Source of the DNA: Amblyomma americanum
Taxonomy: Eukaryota > Arthropoda > Arachnida > Ixodida > Ixodidae
Direction: 5' to 3'
Length of the DNA: 64,000 nucleotides
Assembly (NCBI RefSeq): GCF_052857255.1
Contig: NC_135500.1
Span: 160,896,189-160,960,188, forward strand
Positions 44,650 through 56,789 of the stretch are shown here, in pieces (within the stretch, counting starts at the first letter, position 1; the number at the start of each line of letters is the position of its first letter). The notes under the pieces were generated by a model. The model saw only the letters and a list, made by a program, of their open reading frames with translations. It was not told the origin of the DNA and ran no database searches. The position numbers and the translations under genes are program-made.

Positions 44650-47600
44650 GTATAATGCATTACCAACTTGCCCGGAACCTTGCTCTTCTGATCTTTGCTC
44701 TCTTCACTGTCATGTTTATCGCGCCCACCCAGTAACCCTATAGATGTAACTTCGCTGACGTACGATGTTGTACACTGTACAGTGCTAAGCTCTGGCATAT
44801 ATATTTTGCAATGTGAGTGCCTCAGGTATTTTTAGGCAATCCAAAACCTAACTTGCAGTGTTCGCCTTAAACACTGCGGAACTAGTCGTGCCTTAGGGTA
44901 GCTATTTAAGTCACGAATGCTAAACGCAATATTTCGAAAGGCAGGAACAATCTCCGTGCTTATATTATTCACAGAGCACTTCCGCATATTCATCCTCTAT
45001 TACCATGACGGATATCTTCATGTTTGGCACCACAAATCCAATTAAGAACGCCGGCACTGCGCGGAAACTACTTCATTTTTGACTTGCATTATCAAACATA
45101 ACATGCTGACTTGAAAGTATGTTAGACTTAACTCTCAAATATTTCGCACTTCTTTTTAGACCGAGCTAGTGCGGCGCAGAGCAATAGACTATGCACAATG
45201 CCTTAGCAGGCTAGGAAGGGACTGTGTAGTTGGCAACAGCGACCTGCTATATATGTGGTTATTTTTAATCGCTTCATAAAACTACTAAGGTTCCGCCGCT
45301 ACGAAGAGACCAACGACAGTATCTTTTGCTTAATCTCAACGTAATGCGATGAAAGAAAGCCACTGTTCATGGCTGTGAGACTGCTGGACAGCAAGCTTCA
45401 CTTGTCGACACCAAAGCGCTTGTTGCTACTTTCGGTTTAAATCTCTTCAAGCGTGTCTGTATTTTTCTAGAGTATATCCATTGTCCGTTTCTACACGAGT
45501 CTTGAATACAACGCCAGTATTTCGGGCATGCACCGCTGCTGCGTAAACATATCGTAAACTAGGCTTAGATACCATCTAGGACAAGCCCCTGTGCACTTAA
45601 CGAGCGCCAGACACGGGTGCTTTTATCCTACTACATGCATGCCTGAGGCAATCAATGTCTCTTTCCACCGTGTTTTCGTTGCCCCGCCCACTGCGTGTTC
45701 CGCGCAGAGGAGCGCGCGGTGGCATTTCTCTCTCTCTCCGTTGAGTGCGAGGGAGACAGCCTGAAGGCTCTGGGAAGAGGTGGAACGAGAGCTACGAAGA
45801 AGCTTTCTCCACCTCCCTACCCTCTAACATGCCTTTTGTTCAAATGTCCGGAGTGAAGTGGCCGTAGGCGTGCCACGCAGCCATGCAGGCATGCAGCAGA
45901 TTCCTAAACGCATGCCTGCTCGCAATTGTCGCGCCGCCTGTCGATGCAATTCAGGAGTGCTCACGCGTGCTGTACGCGGTGATTGGGGTGACAATGAGAA
46001 TCTTTTGTGCGTAAAAGAACTACGTAGAAAAACGAGCAGTGCCCAGGCTGTACTCGGTGGAACGAAGAGCGGATGTATACCGTTTAACTTGTCCAGGAAC
46101 TAATGCGGTAAGTAGGAGGCGCTTACAGACAACGTCGGAAAATGTAGGGTGGTTGCTAAAGCAAAGGCGAAGAGCGTGAAGAGACCCAATTAGAGAAGCG
46201 TAGGTTACTGTAGAGGAAATAAGCACTTTTCACAGCAGGAAATTTGGCTGCCTTGGTGATAACATTTATGGCAAGCAGCTACCCTTCTAGACCTAAAACA
46301 TTCTTTGTACGGGCATGTGGACAGAATGAGAAGACTATCTAGAGGAAATGATCAATGAAGACGGCAAGTGGCATGTTATTAACTATAGTGTTTTCTATTC
46401 GATTCTCGGCCTGATGAAGATGCAGAGACCAAGATATTGATTCATTTTTTTATTGTGTGATTAAATGCCCAGAATTTTCTTTAAACTGAAGTTGTAACCG
46501 AACGAAATAATGATGGTTTTAATGCTGCACCGGATAAGTTACCCGGCTAACACGGAAGCCTTATTTTACGTTGTCGGGTAGAGTACTTCAGGGGGACTCA
46601 CGTCATTATGAGTCGGAGCCGCACATTCTGTAAATGTGACACTAACCGCAGCCGAAACTATGAAGGTTTGTCTATTGTCGAATTCTTTTTTCTTGGGACG
46701 TTCAGAGTAGGTTCCCTCTAGAAGTGTCCAACGAGGGCATGACATTCTTTACGCCCGTTCCATGCGTGGCTAATGGTGGCTGCTCTGATAGGGTGGCTCT
46801 GGATGAGACAATTGAAATGTGACCACACTTGTCGGCTCAGTAAAACATGGTCTTGGGATAGACAGTGATTCTTTTTTACTTTCGAAGATGTGTAATTTGT
46901 TTGCGGCATTTTGTAACATTGCATTCACAACAAAAACTGGTCCGCAAGTAATAGAAAGAAGGTGGATTCTAGAGAGAGCTCATACATGAACATGATGAGA
47001 ACCGCGCCTGAAAAAAAAGTGACCAAATTTTCCTTCCAAATCATGGATCTATTTTAGAAGTGCTGTCAGAACGCTGAAGGCTTGGGTATATATTTGGGAA
47101 TGACAGAAGACCAGAGGCAAAAAAAAAAAGATAAATATAAACTCTATGGAAATTTTTCTACGTAAGCTTTATTACGTTTTTATATTCACTGTAATGGCTG
47201 CTACGCATCCTTTACTTCTGTTTTTCCTCGCAGTTTTTTCCGCACTCTTGGTTTTGAATTCTTTTTTGAAAGACATCATAAAATATATACAATACCTTTC
47301 TATAATAAGTGTGATGTCGCCGACGGCCATAAATCTGTTCTGACGGAAGTCGTTATTAAGGATTCGACGAAAATCTTGTGTTCTTTTGCCTTTTCACACG
47401 TTACAGCTTTATCGCATCTAGCGTCACTACTCGAAAACTCTAACTTTACGTGCTAAATACTTCGGCAATTTAAATACTGTTTGTCTGAATTTTTTAACAT
47501 TGTTGTTCTGCGCAACCTGGAGGCATCTTATCTATTTTTTTACTTATGTTTTATTATTCAATCGCCGTTTTTTTCCTTTCCACTGTGCCTCTCGCAAAGC

Positions 47601-49140
47601 ACCTGCAGCTATCTAGGCTTCCACAATGGCCCAAAGCCCAGGAAGGAGATCTTCGGCCTTTTTCGCATCTGATTTTTAGTCAACTTCCTTTGCAGACTGA
47701 AGCCTTTATCTTAGTATTCTTATATTATTTAATTTTTCGCAGAATCATTGAAGTGAGACATATAACCGAGACCGAAATTCCCACCCTCCGCAGAGCGTTC
47801 AGCGCTGTCAGAGCAGGGCACGTTAATTTCTTGAGCGCCTTGTGTCTTATGTATCCAAACCCGCCTCTTAGCACACTCTTCTATGCCTACTTTCATTTTC
47901 ACGCCAACCTACCATTGTTAGTACCTTTTTGCTTCCACTCACGACGTCTTTTTCCGCTTTTCCAAAGCTTGCAAGAGAAGCATATTTTTTTCCTTGTAAA
48001 AGTTTCCGGCGCCCTTCAGGCAGTGAAGTGAATTACCAATTTGACATTAGAAGCACTCAGTAAATTTATGAACCTGACTCTTTTTGCTCTGAAAAATGAA
48101 ATGCCTCAACTGCCTTAATGAAGCTGACTTTATTCCTTGTCCCACGTTTTGTATCTCTGCAGTGTCTTTATGAGCCGTTTGTGTTCACTGAAGCGTTAAT
48201 GCTTCTTTCTAACCATTGCGCGTAAAATAACATTATTTTTATTTGCTAGGGTTTGTAACTTTCAATGCTTTGGTTTTTGAAGTAATGAGATTGACCGCGC
48301 TAGAAGACACACCTTAAGGTTCTTCTTGTAGTGCTCGTTATTTTTTTTCCCCTGGAGATATGTCTCTTCTCTCCAGGGCCGCACTGTTGTATTGCATTCA
48401 GATTTCACGGGCTGCCTAAGAGAAGAAGTTAACATTAATAGCGAAATAAAAAAGTGTTCAGAAGATTTTGCGCTGACAAGCAAGTTACATGTCCACGTTC
48501 GGCCATATGGGGGAAAAGCCGTAATCTTAAGTATTGGTGTACGCAATCGTACAGAGTGACGCTTGAATTTTTTCCATTGAAGTGCGTGGGCATCGCGCTT
48601 TCGTCATCTCACTCTTAGTTTTCAGAAGACCAAGCCAATACCCATATCTTTCTTTTTCGGGCTTTGTGTCAAAGGTGAATTATCCACTCCAAGCTGACCC
48701 CTACTGCAGGAAAAGTGAATTGCTGCATTGGAATAACCCACTACTGAAGACGAGAACTTGATGTCTGTTAGAAGTGCGATGCATACCCCCGCCCCCCTCC
48801 CCCCAGCAGCGAAATAATCTGCACTACCCAGAAAAATGTCACCATGTGTTGTCCCTTACCTTCAAGTGCCAAGATAAACTTCAAACCGGTCCGATGATCT
48901 GGGTGCATACAAATCACATCCTCGCGTTCTCGGCGCTGGGTCATATTTCATTGGAACGAATTAAAACAGCTCAGTAACTACTCTATGTAAAAATGCGTTC
49001 AGTTTTGCGGCTTCTATTAAAAATTTTGATTATCCTCCGTAGTTATTTTTCTTGACTTTTCTCTTATAGTTATCAATTTATCATACATTTAACCGATATG
49101 AACAGTTCTTTTAAGCGAAATTTATTGCCTCAGGGCATCA
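44650..49140. other. Gene-poor interval with a GC-richer patch
   Basis: Mostly AT-rich with no recognised gene. The patch at about 45670-46000 (GCGCAGAGGAGCGCGCGGTG, CTCTCTCTCT, then GAAGAAGCTTTCTCCACCTC) is GC-richer and has the feel of an interspersed repeat, which I cannot name. The open frame at 47546-48031 (161 codons) is hydrophobic and has no domain. Confidence 0.45.
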
Positions 49141-49182
49141 ATGATGAATGAAGGTGTGATGAATGATGTAGTAGATATTAAA

Positions 49183-49990
49183 TTAATGAAAAAGACTAGC
49201 TGATTTGATGAAGTCCAGTAGAGAACGATGGTACGGTCTCTGCGTCCAGACAATGTATGAAGCAGGGTTGCTTGGTGAAATACCTGCTACCATCAGGTGC
49301 CGGATCCTTGTAGGCTTGAGATCTGGGCAGTTCCACAGTAAGTGATGAATGTCGGCTTCAAAGTCCTCGTGTTTACATACCGGACATCCTGGCCGAGGAA
49401 ACAATTCTCGGTACTGAGGCCACTTCCGAGTGACGGCTATTGTGAGGGTAACCCCGACCCGGATCCTCCTAAGCGCAACCTCCTCTGCACGGGTAAGACC
49501 GCGGTCGAGGGTTACCGCACATGGAGGTGTGAGAGCACATGTGCGGCGCCTGAGGAGTTCTTTTCTTGATGAAAGGAGGGCAAAATTGTCCAAATGAAGG
49601 AGCGGAGGCGGTGATGAGTTTGGATTCGCAAGGCGGGTCGCTAAGTCTGCCTGGTTTTGATAGGTCAGCAGATCCCGTGGGACCCACTCAATACGCACTG
49701 GCTGCGGGATGCGCGCCGCGAGCCGGTGGATGTCCTGACATATCGTTGGAAAGCGGCTAACACGTCGTAGCAACCGGACAGCTTGAAGGGCGTCAGTGCA
49801 GATGACAACGCGGGTCGCAGAGAGCATACTTGTGTCAGCCACGGAGCAGAGTGCTTCTTGAACTGCAACGAGATCAGCACAAAAGGACGAAGGGGCTAGG
49901 TAAGCTGAAACCAAGAGGTTTGATTCAGGGCAGGTCTGCACGGGCAGTAGATAGCTGTTGTTGCTTTGCAGTCTTGTATGATTGCGTCTA
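49183..49990 (-). pseudogene. 5'-truncated LINE: RNase H domain and C-terminal cysteine motif
   Basis: A 252-codon minus-strand frame to a stop at 49183. RNase H landmarks are visible: TDALQAV (about residue 49) holds a catalytic aspartate, and the WVPRDLLTYQNQADLA segment corresponds to the usual WVPGHxGIxGNxxADxLA. There the catalytic histidine is replaced while the last aspartate is kept. It ends with CPVCKHEDFEADIHHLLWNC, a CCHC-type motif found at the end of I/R1-like LINE ORF2 proteins. A trailer on the minus strand (about 49183 down to 49120) ends in ATGA-rich repeats and AATAAA. Truncated at about 49990. One long frame survives, so it is less decayed than the neighbours. Confidence 0.78.
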
Positions 49991-50007
49991 CGTAGAAAAC
50001 AATGAAT

Positions 50008-50600
50008 CCTATTTATTTTATTTATTTAGGCACATTATATGTGGCTTTCATTTGATTAAATTGCACGGATATGTTACACCTGAAAGCTGCTACCCTCAGC
50101 AAGAAAGAACAGGAGAGAGAGTAAAATGGAGGAAACAAAAGAAAGCGGAAAATAATGGATGAAATCAATACCATTTTGCATTGAATGTAAGAAACAAAAA
50201 ACAAAATTGCCGACAATGAATGCGATGAACAGAAAGCGAAGTATTCAAATGTTTTGATAAAGCCAAGTTTTAGTTCGAAAATGTTCTTGGAACTTATATG
50301 GTTGACTTTATAATTTGCTGTACAATGTAAAAGTAAGGGTTAAATTTCTACTACAGTGTCGCTGTACGTGCCACTCCCCTTTGTGCCTATTGAGTAGCCT
50401 TGACTGAATACTTTAGTTCTTTAATGATGGTGACAGGCTTCCCTTATGGAGGTGTACAATTTTCCTGTTTTGGCGACCATAAAACCCCAGCTGCATCTGC
50501 AAAATTTCTGTTGTGCCAAGCGCCTTATCGGGGCGGAATGAGAGCATAAACATTCTGCGTAGACACCGCACTAGATTTTTCTCCACTTCATTAAACAAGA
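50008..50600 (-). repeat. Possible LINE-like 3' end on the minus strand
   Basis: Read on the minus strand it ends in AAATAAATAAAATAAATAG (complement of 50008-50030). This is a LINE-like tandem tail, and it abuts the truncated 5' end of the LINE at 49990. Upstream, 50413-50600 reads VEKNLVRCLRRMFMLSF, LQMQLGFYGRQNRKIVHLHK and GSLSPSLKN. No family recognised. Confidence 0.35.
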
Positions 50601-52835
50601 GAACAAGAAACAGGGAGAAACGAACGCGGAGGAAGAGGAGAGACTTTAATGAAATAGGAGAGGTCTTCACGAGAAGCGGAATGCGAACGCATTCGCAGCG
50701 GCAATACTGGCAGCCGCGGGGCACCGGAGCGCAGCTTATAGGCCGGCGCCGCGATAGTGGAGACCTGGCACTGCGGCCACCTACACGCCGGCCTGCGAAC
50801 CTCTGACCACCGCTGTGCTTGTCTTTTACATGAGCCATTTATTTAGCAACCAGTTCTTTGTCAATCTGCAAGCTATTACTGCAAACGCTCAACGTGGCTA
50901 ATGTTTTTACAGCATTAATTCATTGCAGCATATCATTCATTGGACGGGTAATTTTTTCGAAAGTTGTAATAAGAAAGAAGCCGATTTGCTGTGGGCTTCA
51001 TAGTGATCAACAGGTTAAGGCAAAATCGTCAATTCTCATTAGTCACAAGGTCATGTATTAACAATATTTGTGTTATAAAAGGTACACTACAACATCACAA
51101 TGGGGACGAGTGAAGGCGCATAATCTGTAGAGAAATTACCTTCATACAGCCATCTCCATAAAAAGTACTATTAATTTTCATTAAAAGAGACTCAGAAACC
51201 TTTCTTGACGCTGAAATTGGGAGTCTGCAAATCATACATTCTTCTCTGACCATAAGTGCGCACTGCTAACATGAAACTGACGCGCCAAGAGCACCCTGAA
51301 ATTACACATATTTCGTCTGAAAAGGAAAGTTTGCTTAGATTCTGTTCACAAAAAAAGACATGCACAGCTTAATGGCAACAGCAGGAGATAAAAAATCACT
51401 TTTTTATGTTACTAATCTTTAGCAAGCCATTCGCTTAGCAGCTAGAGATAAGTACCTACAAAAGGAAAGGCAAAAGACAAGTGCTTCTGCAAGGTCACAA
51501 CGTCACTGCTGTTAACTATCGTACTCACGCGTTGTCGCGAACTTACACGCGAGAAAACTCTCGCTCTTCACCGGTGACTCCGCTGACGCGGAAGTACACT
51601 GTCTTGCGAAGCTCATTTTCCTGAAAGCTCGACGCACCTCGGAAAGAGTTCTTACGCGCCCGCTGAGGACACTATTGCTGCTTTTGCTGTTTTTTTTGTC
51701 ATATTTATAATGTCTTAACCACTTCCTTTGGATTCGCATTGTAGCTTCTTCTTGTGTCTTATTGCTTTGCGCTCACGCAGCCCTTTCAATTTGCTAATGG
51801 CAGCTGTGCCTAGCAGGCTATGCCAGGAGCAGAAACGGCGGCAATCAGCCCGCAGGTTAAGAGTACGCGTGACAGAATAAAGTGCCGCCGGCACCCTGCG
51901 TACATTCCTAGTGGATAGTTTCAGCTTGCCTGAGTGATGTTCGCGTGTGCGTTCTAGCACGCTTGCTGTGTGCTCACGTGTTAATGTGTTTGTTTACGAG
52001 CATGAATTTTCAAGGTCTGTGTGGCAGTAATGCGAAGAAAACGTAAGAGTTGTGTCGATATTCAGTTTCTTGTTCCGACTTGTACGATTCCTTGCCTAAG
52101 TTCTGGCTATTAAGAGATAGTACGCCACAGCCAGCAATTGCGGCGTGCTTGGTTGCCGCACAACGACAAACCTGCACTGCGAAAGGCTAGCGTACAGGCT
52201 ACATTTTCTTCCCACAAGTTTGTTTTGGAAGCAAACTCGCTCTAAACAAATAATTTCGAATATTTATATCCGTCTGAAGAGCAGGGGATTGCTCTCTGTT
52301 CTTCGATATTATGCACAAGGGGATGGCGAGCCATCGGCGGCATACTGAACTTTCATCGCAGCCGGATACTTGCCTTTTATCTAAACATGTTATTTAAACT
52401 GTCTACTCAACGCAGCGAAGCTAGAGAAACACGAGGAGATTGAAATCATTTTCCATCCAATTTCTCTAGAGGTAAAGTTCTTAGCACCGTTTTTGAGATG
52501 GGTATAGTTTTGTTGATTTTGAATCATTTATCTTTAAAACGGGCGTTGGTATTGTATTGCAACGAAAAAAACAAATATCAATGTGTCTTTTGCTTTAGAA
52601 ATTCAGCTGTTTCTAGTCATTTTCAGAGGTATTCATTTGCGTGAGTATGTGCGGTGGCAACAAAAATACTACGAGCAATGCGTCGTATTTACCAATGGAA
52701 ACGAGCTATAGCTCAAGAAATTGTGTATTGCTAAAGACGGCTGTTTGTAGAAGACTACATTTCTAAAAAAATTTGTGGATTTCGGTGGTACGTCCTCTTG
52801 TGTGCATGCATGAGTTACGCTAATCTAGCATTATT
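50600..52835. other. Intergenic with a GC-rich patch
   Basis: About 50620-50810 is GC-rich (GGCAGCCGCGGGGCACCGG, GGCCGGCGCCGCGATAG), unlike its AT-rich flanks. It may be an interspersed repeat or promoter-like CpG DNA. The rest shows nothing recognisable. A THAP-like reading at 52140 was considered and rejected. Confidence 0.4.
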
Positions 52836-52840
52836 ATTAT

Positions 52841-52993
52841 TGTCAAGACTCGGTAGAACCCCGAGGAGATATGAAGATAAAAACAGTTTACTGGTCAACG
52901 AGAAAAAGTCCCTGCGCGTTTTCAGCTTCTTCCTCTTCCAGCCTTGCGCTCGTAGACACAGTCGCCGTCTTTTGCGTCTTCTTGCATGCGGCA
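52841..52993 (-). repeat. 3' LTR of the second Gypsy element
   Basis: 153 bp. On the + strand it begins TGTCAAGACTCGGTAGAACC and ends TTGCATGCGGCA. Shares long words with 54661-54796 (GAACCCCGAG, AGCTTCTTCCTCTTCCAGCC, GCGTCTTCTTGCATGCGGCA) with substitutions. Confidence 0.82.
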
Positions 52994-53048
52994 TTTGCCC
53001 CCCTCCTCAGGAAGCGTCGCCTCGATTATAAGAAAAAGAAGTAGGAAG

Positions 53049-54660
53049 TCAAAATAGGTCCGAGTAGTACGGCTTCATTCGTACAACATGCACGACGTCG
53101 ACTTGCTGACGTCGCTTGGATGTCGACAACCCGTCTGGCACCATGTTATACATTACGTCGGTTAAGCATCTCAGCACAACATAGAGCTGGAAATATCGCC
53201 GTAATAGATTTCCGGAGACTCCACGGCGGCGAATAGGCGTCCAGCCCCACACCTTGTCGCCAGGTTCATACATTACATGTCTGTGGCGAAGGTTGTAGCA
53301 TTGTGCATCTTACTACTGCTGAGTTCTGATGCGCACACGTGCTAGTTGGCGAGCTTTCTCTGCGCGCTGTGCGAATTTCTCGGCGTCCTGATCGACACTG
53401 TCGCCGTCGTCACTCGGGAGCAACATGGAATCCAGCATAGTTTTCACTGGTCGCCCATGAAGAAGGCTGAGAGGCATCGTGCGAGTAAAGTCTTGTGTAG
53501 GAAAAAAATTCGTCCCATTTCTTGTGTTCCACGTCGACGTACATAAAGAGCATGTCTGAAATGGTTTTATTGAGGCGTTCCATCAGTCCATTGCTTTGAG
53601 GGTGATAGGCCGTCGTTTTACGATGACTGGTAGCGCTGAGGCGGAGAACGGCTTCCAAAAGCTCGGCCGTAAAGGCAGTTCCTCGGTCACTTATACTGAG
53701 TGCCGGAGCACCATGCCTGAGGACAATGTTCTCAACGAAGAAGCGAGCTGCTTCGGCCGCTGTACCCCTGAACAGAGCCTTTGTCTCTGCGTAGCGAGCT
53801 ACATAATCGGTGGCGGCAATTATCCATTTATTTCCGGCATTAGACGTCGGAAACGGTCAGAGGAGCTCCATGCCAACTTGCTTGCAAGCGGTCCTTGGCA
53901 CTTGAAGAGGGTGGAGTACAGTCTAAACACGAATACACCTATATGGGAGTGAAAATGAAGTAAGCTGTCCTCTAGGGTACTCCCGTTTATAGAATGGAGT
54001 GAACTAGAGGACAACTAAGCCCCTTTTTACTCCTTTCTGTTTAGAGTGTTGGCCGGCTGATTTTTCAGGGGGTGATTTACGACGTTGGGTGATGTACGTT
54101 CGTACTTAGTGCTTCACTGTCGCCGGGCGTTTCGGCCAGTAGTATCCGCGTTGTACTCAAGCCAACGTGCGGGTGGAGCCTAGGTGGCCGGCGGTTGGCT
54201 CATCGTGGCAGGCTTGCAAGACTTCCGTGCGGAGTGCTGTTGGGACGACGAGTAGATGACTGCTCCCCTCAGGACGGAAGTTCTTCATGTAAAGTACGTC
54301 GTTGCGAAGAAAGAATGGAGAGGCTGGGTGCTAAAATCTTAGGCACAGCCGTAGTTTGCATCTCCAAGAAATCAATAAGAGGGTGCAATCCCTGGTCCTC
54401 ACTCTGCTGTTGGGAAAGAGTTGCGTCATCGATGACGCCTAAAAAAGCAGTGCCTTCATCGGTCATGGTAGAGGGTTCGACCGGTGCTCGCGAAAGGCAG
54501 TCAGCACCCGCATGCTTCTTTCCGGATTTGTAAATAACCGTCATGTCGAACTCTTGTAAGCGAAGGCTCCAACGCGTGAGTCAACCTGAATAGTCCTTCA
54601 AGTTCGTCAGCAAACAGAGAGAGTGATGGTCGCTAATAACAGCACCTCGACCGGGGTCAC
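53049..54660 (-). pseudogene. Gypsy pol fragments: RNase H, integrase
   Basis: In element order: VISDHHSLCLLTNLKDYSG, a stop, LTRWSLRLQEFDMTVIYKSG, KKHAGADCLSRAPVE (RNase H end, 54650-54460); a spacer and zinc-finger region (54460-54060); the integrase core with HPQSNGLMERLNKT (about 53600-53560), which carries the catalytic glutamate; and the C-terminal part with GDKVWGWTPIRRRGVSGNLL ending VVRMKPYYSDLF (53273-53049). Several frameshifts and stops. The integrase segment after the glutamate is out of frame with the rest. Confidence 0.8.
53918..54049. mobile_element. 132-bp MITE-like palindrome inserted in the Gypsy pol region
   Basis: Ends ACAGTCTAAACA (53918-53929) and TGTTTAGAGTGT (54038-54049) are inverted copies, followed inward by GGAGTGAAAA/TTTTTACTCC and GCTGTCCTCTAG/CTAGAGGACAACT. 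The interior GTACTCCCGTTTATAGAATGGAGTG is part of the same fold. No coding capacity. Confidence 0.7.
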
Positions 54661-54796
54661 GACTCTGTAGAACCCCGAGTAGAGCTGAAGATAAAAACGG
54701 TTTACTGATCAACCAGAAAGAGTCCTTACGCGTTTCAGCTTCTTCCTCTTCCAGCCTTGCGCTCGTACATCCAGTCGTCACCTTTGGCGTCTTCTT
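54661..54796 (-). repeat. 5' LTR of the second Gypsy element (truncated)
   Basis: 136 bp. Lacks the first bases seen at 52841 (TGTCAA) on the side that joins pol, where the internal deletion falls. Otherwise a good match to the 3' LTR. Confidence 0.8.
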
Positions 54797-54869
54797 GCAT
54801 GCGGCAAGATAAATAGAACCGTCAAACCTAGTTTCGTGTTCTTCGCACTATACTGCTAAGCATACTACT

Positions 54870-55330
54870 GTGGCCAACTTCGTTTTTTTACTAAATATCT
54901 TCTACATGAGGTGCGATAATTCGGAAGCTACTTTGCCCATCTTCGGCTATGACGAGACTATGCCCCACATTTTATGTGAAGGCCCTGCCTACAACGCCGA
55001 AAGGCAGTCCCTCTACCATACACTGGAGCGTCAAGATCCCCGCTCACTGAAGGAAATGAAGATTCTCGGCCAATGGCCGCGGCGATTGTCGGCGGTGAAC
55101 GCCTCTAAGGCACTGCTCCGCTTCATGAGAACTTCTCGCTTGCTTTGTCTTTACTGTGACTGTACCGAACGCTATGACTTTGCATAGTGACTTCAATTCC
55201 CTGATACTCTCTTTTCTCTTTCATCGTTTTATCCCCTCACCCCTTTCACCCCGTGCAGAGTAGCAAACCGCTTATTCTTCCGGTTATCCTTTCTGCCTTT
55301 GCTCTTCCTCCTCCTCCTTGTCAATGTTAA
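54870..55330 (+). mobile_element. LINE 3' fragment, second copy of the I/R1-like family
   Basis: The frame reads GYDETMPHILCEGPAYNAER, then QSLYHTLERQDPRSLKEMKI, LGQWPRRLSAVNASKALLRF and MRTSRL, stopping at 55187. This is the same C-terminal region as 17650-17900. Here the second-last cysteine of the motif is glycine (CEGP for CECP). A pyrimidine-rich trailer with CACCCCTTTCACCCCGTGCA and GTAGCAAACCG follows to about 55330. 5'-truncated, and it lies just beyond the 5' LTR of the Gypsy element. Confidence 0.72.
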
Positions 55331-55970
55331 AAAGCAGATGCTAAGCGGCGACAAAAGTGGGTCCAATATTTTGCGAAAACTTCCAGGGTGAGTAGATTTA
55401 CCTTATAAGAAATAAGTGATCAGCATTCACTAAAGAGCCGCAGCCATACGACTACAAACCAAAACTTTGATAACTTAAGAGCTCTCTCGGAAAAATCGTA
55501 GGCGCAGAAAAATTGACATGGCCCATGATGAATTTTTATTCGAGCAACAAGTTTCTGTGAAACATACATATCCTTTCTTTGTTGCCGTATGGCTGCGCTT
55601 CGGTTGATCTTCTTCTGTGGATGTAGGAAGAATGGAAAGTGGGAAGACAGGGGCTTGTCTACTGGAGAGCTAGCCTCCACGCCCACTGCCTGCGCGTCAT
55701 AAAAGGAGGTGGGGGAAGGGAAGAAGATTGAAAGGAGAGGGTAGGCGCGCAGCCGCAATGATCATGCCAGTTGACATGTGCTGCCCGCTCAGTCCTAGAG
55801 GCCGCCAGAGAGGCCGGTGGCTTTAGGAAGGAGAGGAGGTGCCAGAAGGCCTTGGCAGGATGGTGGCCGCCGGGGAAGAGAAGGTGATCCACAGAACCGC
55901 TGGGGAGGCCCAAGGAGCGATAACCCGCCGCCTCCATGATTGTCCTTGCGGGCACAAAAAAGATGCAGGG

Positions 55971-56789
55971 CTATCGCCATTGGGTCATTGCATAGTGTGC
56001 ACGCAGGGGAGACGGAGAGGCCAAGGCGAAAGAGGCGGGAGCCGGTGTTGGCGCTACCCTGAGTCTCAGGAGAAGGCTGCGCTCTTTGCAATCCAGGCCA
56101 ACAGATGGAAGTGGGTGTGGTGGATGGCCATTTGCCACCATGGGATCTGGGTGATCAAGAAGGAGGTGACAGTCCACGATGCTCCTTGCAAGGTCCAAGA
56201 GGCAGAAGTTCCTGGAGAGAGGAGTTCCAGGGGAGTGGGCCGCTTTGGCCAGGGACTCGGCATCCTCGTTGCCCTGGACTCCGACGTCGTCCGGCACCCA
56301 GGTCAGCCGGATGCGAGTTCCCCTGGTGCAAATTGCGTCAAGCCGCCAAGACAGACTGCGGGCGATGGGGGGGGGGGGGCGCTGGAAGGGCCTCTGGAGG
56401 AGCTGGAGGGCTGCCCTGGAGTCAGTATAGATGGCTGCCTCCTTGACCCCAGGGCTCTCGCTCAAGTTATCAGCAGCCAAATGAATGGCGGCCAGTTCAA
56501 CGGTTGTGGACGAGGCCACAAATGGGAGTCTGGCCTGTCTGCTCACGAAGAGCGATAGGGTAGTGCAGGCTGCAGCCGCAGATGGCCAGGGTCTGGTAGG
56601 GTGGAGCCGTCCGTGAAGATAGGGACAGTGCCAGGAAGTTTGGCCTGGAGAACAGCAGCGACCTCCTGCAGTACGCCCACAGCAGCAGTGTTCCGCCTCG
56701 TCCGGGAACCGGGAAGAGAGAGATGGACCTCGTAGACGTGTCCGAAATCCGGGCGACGAGGGGGGGGAGTGATGTTTCCGGCTGTTCAC
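55971..56789 (-). pseudogene. LINE RNase H fragment
   Basis: A 272-codon frame. The RNase H fold is split between frames: the first aspartate motif, FTDGSTLPDPG, is readable only in a third frame at about 56620-56590. In this frame STTVELAAIHLAADNL (residue 94 on) gives the glutamate, IYTDSRAALQLLQ (residue 120 on) the second aspartate, and WVPDDVGVQGNEDAESLAKA the end. There the usual GH reads DD and the final D of the V-A-D motif is E. So catalytic residues are both present and altered. The cysteine motif at the end falls in another frame (55795-56091). Confidence 0.82.

Larger units (their letters stand above)
52841..54796 (-). mobile_element. Second degenerate Ty3/Gypsy element, minus strand
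   Basis: Bounded by two similar LTRs: 52841-52993 (3' LTR in element orientation, reading TGCCGCATGCAAGAAGAC... to ...GAGTCTTGACA) and 54661-54796 (5' LTR). Just inside the 3' LTR is a polypurine tract (complement of CCCCCCTCCTC, about 52997-53008). Between are scraps of RNase H and integrase. The 5' LTR runs directly into RNase H, so gag, protease and reverse transcriptase are gone, together with the last bases of that LTR. A small MITE lies in the pol region. No clear target duplication seen. It belongs to a different subfamily from the element at 19583, since the LTRs do not match. Confidence 0.82.

Noticed and set aside
47546..48031. 161-codon hydrophobic open frame
   Set aside because: Hydrophobicity follows from T-rich DNA. 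No membrane-protein family pattern and no start context.
52140..52370. A frame reading CGVLGCRTTTNLHCERLAYR that starts like a THAP zinc finger
   Set aside because: Only the first C..C spacing fits. The HxxH-type C2CH partner residues and the AVPTIF-like end are missing, and there is no splice context.
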